Positions 10,771-17,529 of a stretch of 17,529 bases of DNA are shown here, in pieces; the first letter of the stretch is position 1; each line of letters begins with the position of its first letter. The DNA comes from Kitasatospora sp040298565 (lineage in GTDB: Bacteria; Actinomycetota; Actinomycetes; Streptomycetales; Streptomycetaceae), in contig NZ_JBEPAK010000147.1 in the NCBI RefSeq assembly GCF_040298565.1, positions 1 to 17,529 of the forward strand, read 5' to 3'. The notes beneath the pieces were generated by a model. It had not been told where the DNA came from, made no database searches, and saw only the letters and a program-made list of their open reading frames with translations. The translations under genes and the position numbers were made by a program.

Positions 10771-10801
10771 TTGTGCACTCGTGGGTGTCAAGTGACAGGC
10801 T
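10771..10801 (+). promoter_or_regulatory. Possible promoter with inverted repeat upstream of the YwqJ-like gene
   Basis: TTGTGC (10771-10776) and CAGGCT (10796-10801) could be -35 and -10 boxes with a long 19-nt spacer. Between them lies TGTCA-AG-TGACA (10786-10797), a 5-bp inverted repeat placed as an operator would be. Both elements are short and could be chance. Confidence 0.25.
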
Positions 10802-10873
10802 TGCCCCGGACCGGACGCAACCCGACAGGACCCGACCGGGCCGCACCGCCGGGAACGAGGAGGAGGACACCGC

Positions 10874-11335
10874 ATGACCACCGGTGAGCCGGCGGGCCCG
10901 CCCGTGCTGCGCCACCACCGCGACAGCCTGCTGCCCGCCGTCGCCGCCGCGCTGTCGCTCAAGGGCGGCGAGGTGCACACCCTGGCGGGCGGCAAGGACG
11001 AGCGGCGCCCGGTCCTGCACCCGCTGGTCGGCGAGTTCCTGGACACCCTGCCGGTCGAGGCCCGCGAGCGGTTCACCGGGCGCTGCCCGGAGGCCGTCCT
11101 GCTCTCCCAGTACCTGGCCACGGTCGACGGCAACCGGTCCAAGCGCGCCGCCCGCAAGCCGCTGTCCCTGCACGAGGCCCGCAAGGCGCTCAAGGGCTCC
11201 CGGATGACGACCGTTCGGATCCGCGAGGAGGGGGACCCGGCGCACGGCACCCACGCCCCGCCGTGCCGCTCCTGCGCGCCGATGCTGGAGCACTTCACGG
11301 TGCAGAGCGTCGCCGTCGGCCCGCCCGCGCGCTGA
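10874..11335 (+). CDS. YwqJ-like deaminase-fold protein
   Basis: 153 residues with the YwqJ-type deaminase signature: GRC71-P-E73-AVLLSQYL followed by PPC131-RSC134. C71, C131 and C134 would bind zinc and E73 would serve in catalysis, so the site looks intact. In this superfamily the fold acts on bases in nucleic acids or nucleotides; YwqJ-type members are known chiefly as toxin domains of polymorphic toxin systems. Here the domain stands alone, without signal peptide, WXG/LXG leader or other trafficking domain. The start is secure: ATG at 10874 with a very strong RBS, GAGGAGGAGGA (10857-10867). The SUKH-3 gene follows after about 62 bases and is the natural candidate for its partner or immunity protein. 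The substrate cannot be read from the sequence. Confidence 0.88.
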   Translation: MTTGEPAGPPVLRHHRDSLLPAVAAALSLKGGEVHTLAGGKDERRPVLHPLVGEFLDTLPVEARERFTGRCPEAVLLSQYLATVDGNRSKRAARKPLSLHEARKALKGSRMTTVRIREEGDPAHGTHAPPCRSCAPMLEHFTVQSVAVGPPAR

Positions 11336-11397
11336 CCGGCCGCGCGCCGCCCGCCCCACCGCCGTACGGCCACTGTCCCCGAGCCCCGGAGTCCGCC

Positions 11398-11946
11398 CTG
11401 AACCCGCCCAGCCCGATCCCGTCCCAGGCCGCCCCCACCGCGACCGGCACCCTCGGGCGGACCCGCCCGCGCTTCCCCGCCGACGTCGCCGCCGAGCTCA
11501 AGGCGGCCGGCTGGCACCCCGGCCGCTGGCAGATCCAGCGGGCCGAGGAGTGGGCCGACACCCTGGTCGCGCACGGCGGCCCCGACGGCGTCCGGCACGC
11601 GGTGTTCCCGGCGGCGGTGGAGGCCTGGGCCGAGTTCGGCGGGCTCGCCTTCGACCTGTCCGGGCCGGGCCGCCAGCTCGCCCGCACGCCGTTCCTGATC
11701 GACCCGCTGTGCGGCCTGCACCAGCCGCGAACCCTGTTCGACCTCGGCCGGGCGCTCGGCACCCAGCTCGCCCCGCTCGGCGAGGAGTCGTACGGGCAGG
11801 CGCTGCTGGCCGTCGACGAGGAGGGGCGGGTCTACAGCCTGGACCACACCGGCGAGTGGTTCCTCGGCCACGGCATCGACCAGGCCATCAACACCCTGGT
11901 CCTGGGCACCGCCCCGGAGCGGCTGCGCACCGCCGGGGAGGGCTGA
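11398..11946 (+). CDS. SUKH-3 domain immunity-type protein
   Basis: A protein of about 182 residues with the SUKH-3 pattern seen in Streptomyces: RFPADVAAELKAAGWHPGR, AEEWADTL, HAVFPAAVEAWAEFGGL, DPLCGLH, LGEESYGQALLAVDEEGRVYSLDHTGEWFLG. SUKH-3 proteins are immunity partners of deaminase and nuclease toxins; this one directly follows the YwqJ-like deaminase and probably binds it. The start is unusual. No ATG, GTG or TTG occurs in frame between GTG 11263, which lies inside the previous gene's zinc-site codons without an RBS, and the domain. CTG at 11398 has GGAG (11388-11391) six bases upstream and is preferred here. If GTG 11263 were used the protein would carry 45 extra low-complexity residues and overlap the deaminase gene by 73 bases. 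The last ten codons and stop lie inside a 41-bp tandem duplication. Confidence 0.85.
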   Translation: MNPPSPIPSQAAPTATGTLGRTRPRFPADVAAELKAAGWHPGRWQIQRAEEWADTLVAHGGPDGVRHAVFPAAVEAWAEFGGLAFDLSGPGRQLARTPFLIDPLCGLHQPRTLFDLGRALGTQLAPLGEESYGQALLAVDEEGRVYSLDHTGEWFLGHGIDQAINTLVLGTAPERLRTAGEG

Positions 11947-11993
11947 GCACGCCCCCGGAGCGGCTGCGCACCGCCGGGGAGGGCTGAGCGCGC
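11912..11993. repeat. 41-bp tandem duplication covering the SUKH-3 stop codon
   Basis: 11912-11952 and 11953-11993 are identical in 40 of 41 positions. The first copy encodes the final PERLRTAGEG and stop of the SUKH-3 protein; the second is non-coding and reaches almost to the stop of the convergent histidine kinase. The near identity indicates a recent duplication. Confidence 0.95.
11953..11979. terminator. Possible bidirectional terminator hairpin (repeated at 11912-11938)
   Basis: CCCCG and GCGG pair with CCGC and CGGGG around a 7-nt loop, with a two-base bulge. Because of the 41-bp duplication the hairpin occurs twice between convergent genes, once inside the SUKH-3 end and once just after it. 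There is no U-tract. Confidence 0.4.
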
Positions 11994-11999
11994 CCCGGA

Positions 12000-13268
12000 T
12001 CAGCCCAGCCGGTCCGCGCGCACCACCAGCCTGGAGGGCAGCACCGCCTCTATCCGGAACCCGCCGTCCGCCTCCGGCCCGGCCGAGAAGGTGCCGCCCA
12101 GCGCGATCACCCGCTCCCGCATCCCCAGCAGCCCGTTGCCCCCGCTCGGCAGCTGCGCGGCGCCCCGCTCGCCGCCCGGGCAGGCGTTCACCACGCTCAC
12201 CCGCACCCCGTTGGGCGCGTACGCCAGCAGGACGGACACCTGCGCCCCGCCCGCGTGCTTGTGCGCGTTGGTCAGCCCTTCCTGGACCACCCGGTACGCC
12301 GTCTGCTCGGCCTCGCCGGTGAACTCCTGCCGGCTGCCGCTGACCGTGAGCGTCACCGCCATCCCGGCCGCCCGGGACTGGTCGACCAACCGGGGCAGCC
12401 CGGCCAGCGAGTCCGGCTCCGGCGGCCGCTCGTCGTCCATCCGCAGCACGCCGAGGATCTCGCGCAGCTCGTTCAGCGCCTGCCGGCCCACCTCGCCCAT
12501 CAACTTGGCGCTCTGGGCGGCCTTCTCCGGGTCCTTGAGGGCGATCCGCTCCAGCGCTCCCGCGTGCACCACCATCAGCGACACCCGGTGGGCCACCACG
12601 TCGTGCATCTCCCTGGCGATCCGGGTGCGCTCCTCCAGCCGGGCCCGGCGGGCGCGCTCCTGCGCCTGTTCGGCCAGCAGGTCCAGCTCGGTCTCCAGGC
12701 CGTGCGCGCGGTCCTTGAGCGACTCGATCAGCCGCCGCCGCGCGCCCACGTACAGTCCGGTGACCACCGGCGGGACGGTCAGCCCGACCGCCACCAGCAC
12801 CGCTATCAGCACCTGGACCCAGAGCGGCGGCTGCTCCACCGACGCGTCGCCGGGCGTCAGCATGGACACCATCATCACCGCGACGGCCTCGGCGAAGGCC
12901 AGCACCGACAGCGCCACCACCCGCCGGCGCCGCGAGGGCCACTCCCAGGTCGCCGCCAGCGTGTACAGCGACACCACCAGCAGCAGCACCCCGAGCATCC
13001 CGGGCATCAGCACCAGGGTCGCCACCACCGGGACGGCCGGCCACCGCCGGCGCAGCACCAGCGAGCCGCCGGCCAGCGTGCCGAGCGCCGCGACCACGGC
13101 GATGCCCGCGCCGGACAGCTGGAACCGGGCGTCCAGGAAGGCGACCGTGCCGGCCGAACACTCCAGTGCGGCCAGCAGCGCCAGCCCGATGTCCAGGAAG
13201 GCGCTGCGCGGCCGCTTCCACCACCAGAACGACCGGACCGGCGCGCGCTCCCCAGGCGACTTGCTCAT
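12000..13268 (-). CDS. NarL-type sensor histidine kinase (HisKA_3/HATPase_c), no partner regulator in view
   Basis: A 422-residue membrane kinase. The N-terminus (FWWWKRPRSAF) leads into about five or six hydrophobic segments (roughly 24-46, 51-72, 78-107, 116-137 and 149-174) with almost no extracellular loops, so it may sense something within the membrane. A short coiled coil (181-210) precedes the HisKA_3 dimerisation helix with EMH222DVVAH, the phosphoacceptor. The ATPase domain shows the N box EGLTN334AHKH and a G box GGNGLLGMRER (about 375-385). It should phosphorylate a LuxR-type response regulator, but none is encoded on either side (SUKH-3 and ppc). ATG at 13268 is preferred by length and because a TAGGCT box ends 7 nt before it, suggesting a leaderless transcript. 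TTG at 13289, preceded by purine-rich GGGGAGGGGAAGG, is an alternative adding seven residues. Confidence 0.92.
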   Translation of the reverse strand: MSKSPGERAPVRSFWWWKRPRSAFLDIGLALLAALECSAGTVAFLDARFQLSGAGIAVVAALGTLAGGSLVLRRRWPAVPVVATLVLMPGMLGVLLLVVSLYTLAATWEWPSRRRRVVALSVLAFAEAVAVMMVSMLTPGDASVEQPPLWVQVLIAVLVAVGLTVPPVVTGLYVGARRRLIESLKDRAHGLETELDLLAEQAQERARRARLEERTRIAREMHDVVAHRVSLMVVHAGALERIALKDPEKAAQSAKLMGEVGRQALNELREILGVLRMDDERPPEPDSLAGLPRLVDQSRAAGMAVTLTVSGSRQEFTGEAEQTAYRVVQEGLTNAHKHAGGAQVSVLLAYAPNGVRVSVVNACPGGERGAAQLPSGGNGLLGMRERVIALGGTFSAGPEADGGFRIEAVLPSRLVVRADRLG

Positions 13269-13275
13269 GGGCGAC

Positions 13276-13281
13276 AGCCTA
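13276..13281 (-). promoter_or_regulatory. Candidate -10 (TAGGCT) placing transcription start at the kinase ATG
   Basis: The minus strand reads TAGGCT, seven bases, then the ATG of the histidine kinase. With normal spacing transcription would start on or next to that ATG, giving a leaderless mRNA, a common class in actinobacteria. This fits the lack of a ribosome binding site directly before the ATG. No clear -35 is seen. Confidence 0.35.
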
Positions 13282-13395
13282 TGCGGCAACCCCTTCCCCT
13301 CCCCACCGGTATTGCCCCGTACACCTCGCGCAGCGCTCAAGTGGTCCAGACCACAGGTGTGCTCCGGCGGGGCTGTCCGCCATCCGGCCACCTCG

Positions 13396-13424
13396 CGGAC
13401 AGCACCCGCCCCGACACCTATGCT
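13396..13424 (+). promoter_or_regulatory. Principal-sigma promoter for ppc
   Basis: CGGACA (13396-13401), a 17-nt spacer and TATGCT (13419-13424) match the housekeeping -35/-10 pattern well at the ideal distance. Transcription would start near 13431, leaving a leader of about 98 nt before the ppc GTG. Confidence 0.5.
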
Positions 13425-13452
13425 GGTCGCGTCGGACAGCGCGGTCCGCACG

Positions 13453-13488
13453 CGTCACGCCCGCCACACTGCGCGTGGAGCTGTGACG
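13453..13488 (+). other. Hairpin in the ppc leader
   Basis: CGTCAC (13453-13458) pairs with GTGACG (13483-13488), with an inner CCAC/GTGG pairing (13464-13467 with 13475-13478). It lies within the predicted ppc leader and ends about 28 bases before the ribosome binding site. It could affect mRNA stability; nothing identifies it as a known riboswitch. Confidence 0.3.
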
Positions 13489-13528
13489 ATGAGCCGTTGC
13501 CGAACCCCACCACCACAGGGAGCCAGCC

Positions 13529-16339
<2,811 letters not shown>

Positions 16340-16355
16340 CGCCGCCCGGCAACGC

Positions 16356-16394
16356 CGAAGGGCCGGTGTCCCGCCAGGGGACACCGGCCCTTCG
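16356..16394. terminator. Bidirectional terminator, perfect 17-bp stem
   Basis: CGAAGGGCCGGTGTCCC and its exact complement flank the 5-nt loop GCCAG. It lies 17 bases after the ppc stop and 7 bases after the stop of the convergent small gene, so one structure can end both transcripts. Confidence 0.9.
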
Positions 16395-16401
16395 CGAACC
16401 G

Positions 16402-16725
16402 CTACTCCGCGGACTCGCCCGCGCGCCGGCGCTTCAGCCACAGCGCCGCACCGCCGGCCGCGACCACCAGGCCGCCGCCGACCGCCAGCAGCCCGGCGTC
16501 CGGACCGACCGGATCGCCGAGCACCGGACCGAACTGCGCGGCCGCGGGCTCCGGCGAGACCGCCGGATCGGGCTCCGCCACCGGATCGGCGTGCGCCACC
16601 GCACCGCTCGACAGCAGCACACCGGCCGCCCCCAGCGCACCGGCCGCGCCGACCCGCCGTCCGAACTGCTTCAGCCGGACCACCCGGAGCCGCCGAAGTC
16701 GGCGGACCGGACGCAATCTCCGCAT
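16402..16725 (-). CDS. Small secreted, membrane-anchored protein of unknown function
   Basis: 107 residues. An unusually Arg-rich n-region (MRRLRPVRRLRRLRVVRLK) and hydrophobic core (26-43) end in AVAHA, a good signal peptidase I site after A46. A short acidic, Pro/Ala-rich mature segment follows (about 47-76), then a hydrophobic helix (77-97) and a KRRR tail, giving a single-span protein with about 30 residues outside. The end resembles sortase substrates in having a helix plus basic tail, but no LPXTG or LAXTG motif precedes it. ATG at 16725 has GGGGAG six bases upstream, which supports this start over internal GTG codons. It is convergent with ppc, sharing its terminator, and lies 140 bases downstream of pth in the same direction. 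I do not recognise the family. Confidence 0.75.
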   Translation of the reverse strand: MRRLRPVRRLRRLRVVRLKQFGRRVGAAGALGAAGVLLSSGAVAHADPVAEPDPAVSPEPAAAQFGPVLGDPVGPDAGLLAVGGGLVVAAGGAALWLKRRRAGESAE

Positions 16726-16865
16726 CGAGAACTCCCCAGGACCCGTTCGCGTACCCGGACCGACGCTATCCGATCCCGCACAGGGTTCTCACACGGATTC
16801 AGGTTTGGGCCGGCAAGCGTTGTACGACTGTTGCGTAGCCCGCACAGCCCCTCCATGACGCCGCG

Positions 16866-17453
16866 TCAGGAGTTGTAGGTGCTCTGCGCCCGCTCCAGCC
16901 CCTCGGACAGCAGCGCCTCCACGGCGTCGGCCGAGCGGTCCACGAACCAGTCCAGCTCCTTGCGCTCGCTCGAGGAGAAGTCCTTCAGCACGAAGTCCGC
17001 GACCTCCATCCGGCCCGGCGGGCGGCCGATCCCGCAGCGCACCCGGTAGTAGTCCGGCCCGAGCGACTTGGTGATCGACTTCAGCCCGTTGTGGCCGTTG
17101 TCCCCGCCGCCCAGCTTCAGCCGCAGCGCCGCGTAGTCGATGTCCAGCTCGTCGTGGACGGCGATCAGTGCCGAGGCGGGCACCTTGTAGAAGTCCCGCA
17201 GCGCCGTCACCGGGCCGCCGGAGAGGTTCATGAAGGACATCGGCTTGGCCAGCACCACCCGCTTGCCCGCCAAGCGGCCCTCGGCCACCTGCGCCCGGCT
17301 CTTGTGCGCCTTGAACCTGGCACCCACCCGCTGCGCCAGCAGGTCCACCACCATGAAGCCGATGTTGTGCCGGTTCCGGGCGTACTGCTCCCCCGGGTTG
17401 CCCAGGCCCACCACCAGCCAGGGCCCGTCGTACTCCTCGATGCGCTCGCCCAT
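16866..17453 (-). CDS. pth: Peptidyl-tRNA hydrolase
   Basis: Releases tRNA from peptidyl-tRNAs that drop off the ribosome, recycling tRNA in the cytoplasm. The 195 residues match the bacterial Pth family throughout: WLVVGLGN19PG, RNRH29NIGF (catalytic His), KPMSFMN76LSGG, HD101ELDID and GGGDNGHN122GLKS, then CGIGRPPGRMEVADFVL, ending ERAQSTYNS. N19, H29, N76, D101 and N122 correspond to the known active-site and tRNA-contact positions. ATG at 17453 is chosen because GAGGAG lies seven bases upstream and the length fits the family; an upstream ATG at 17492 would add 13 residues without comparable support. Only 76 bases remain upstream in the window, too few to identify the preceding gene. In Streptomyces pth usually follows the ribosomal protein L25/Ctc gene (from memory). 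Confidence 0.97.
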   Translation of the reverse strand: MGERIEEYDGPWLVVGLGNPGEQYARNRHNIGFMVVDLLAQRVGARFKAHKSRAQVAEGRLAGKRVVLAKPMSFMNLSGGPVTALRDFYKVPASALIAVHDELDIDYAALRLKLGGGDNGHNGLKSITKSLGPDYYRVRCGIGRPPGRMEVADFVLKDFSSSERKELDWFVDRSADAVEALLSEGLERAQSTYNS

Positions 17454-17529
17454 GCCCACTCTCCTCGTCACCGTCGCGCTCGACGTCATCATCCCGGACG
17501 CACCGCTGCCCCGGTCGCTCCAGCGGGAG

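Larger units (their letters stand above)
10038..10873. other. Divergent regulatory spacer between the two SUKH units, with gap and tandem array
   Basis: About 836 bases separate divergently transcribed genes. Bases 10038-10100 hold the candidate promoter of the minus-strand unit. Bases 10100-10397 are extremely GC-rich with no recognisable gene. Then come the N gap, the 13-bp tandem array (10491-10605), and 10606-10873 with a short inverted repeat, a weak promoter candidate and the strong RBS of the YwqJ-like gene. Frames open across the array give only Arg/Pro/Gly repeats and are not taken as genes. Confidence 0.7.

Noticed and set aside
10092..10887. Repeat proteins (Arg-Pro-Gly or Arg-Thr-Gly repeats) encoded by the 13-bp array on either strand
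   Set aside because: All six frames are open simply because the array lacks stop codons; the 13-bp period shifts frame, there is no start with a ribosome binding site, and the frames cross the N gap.
13489..13528. Upstream short reading frame or leader peptide beginning ATGAGCCGT before ppc
   Set aside because: No ribosome binding site, and the frame does not stop before ppc but runs on as an out-of-frame reading of it.
17454..17529. Start of another gene upstream of pth (for example L25/Ctc)
   Set aside because: Only 76 bases are available and no recognisable protein end is visible in any frame.

Overview
The window comes from a very GC-rich actinomycete, almost certainly a member of the Streptomycetaceae (Streptomyces or Kitasatospora). 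The signs are near-universal G/C third codon positions, GTG starts, TAGGCT-type -10 boxes, and the protein families present: a DivIVA-like coiled-coil protein, SUKH immunity proteins and a NarL-type sensor kinase. It is draft sequence, with a 93-base N gap at 10398-10490.

Layout. Bases 1-99 carry an internal piece of leuB on the + strand, joined abruptly to the 3' end of mfd. mfd (123-3779, -) is full length. An 802-base spacer follows (hairpin, 34-bp tandem repeat, candidate promoter). Next, on the - strand, come a coiled-coil DivIVA-like gene (4582-5931), a large composite gene (6197-8968: Imm35-like domain, Pro/Ala-rich linker, deaminase-like domain, SUKH-4) and a second composite gene (9036-10037: WHH/HNH-nuclease-like region plus SUKH-1). 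A divergent spacer of about 840 bases holds the gap and a 13-bp tandem array. On its + side are a YwqJ-type deaminase (10874-11335) and a SUKH-3 protein (11398-11946). A 41-bp duplication separates these from a convergent, apparently orphan histidine kinase (12000-13268, -). Then come ppc (13529-16339, +), a perfect 17-bp bidirectional terminator hairpin, a small secreted membrane-anchored protein (16402-16725, -) and pth (16866-17453, -).

How the genes fit together. mfd (transcription-coupled repair), ppc (anaplerosis) and pth (translation) are core chromosomal genes. From memory, ppc and pth are close neighbours in S. coelicolor too. Among them sits a block of four genes combining domains known from polymorphic toxin systems (two deaminase-like, one WHH nuclease-like) with SUKH-1, SUKH-3, SUKH-4 and Imm35 immunity domains. 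Toxin-like and immunity domains are fused in one protein or encoded next to each other. None of the four has a visible signal peptide, secretion domain or transmembrane segment. They look like cytoplasmic, possibly domesticated modules rather than exported toxins. This block and its divergent repeat region are the most interesting part of the window.
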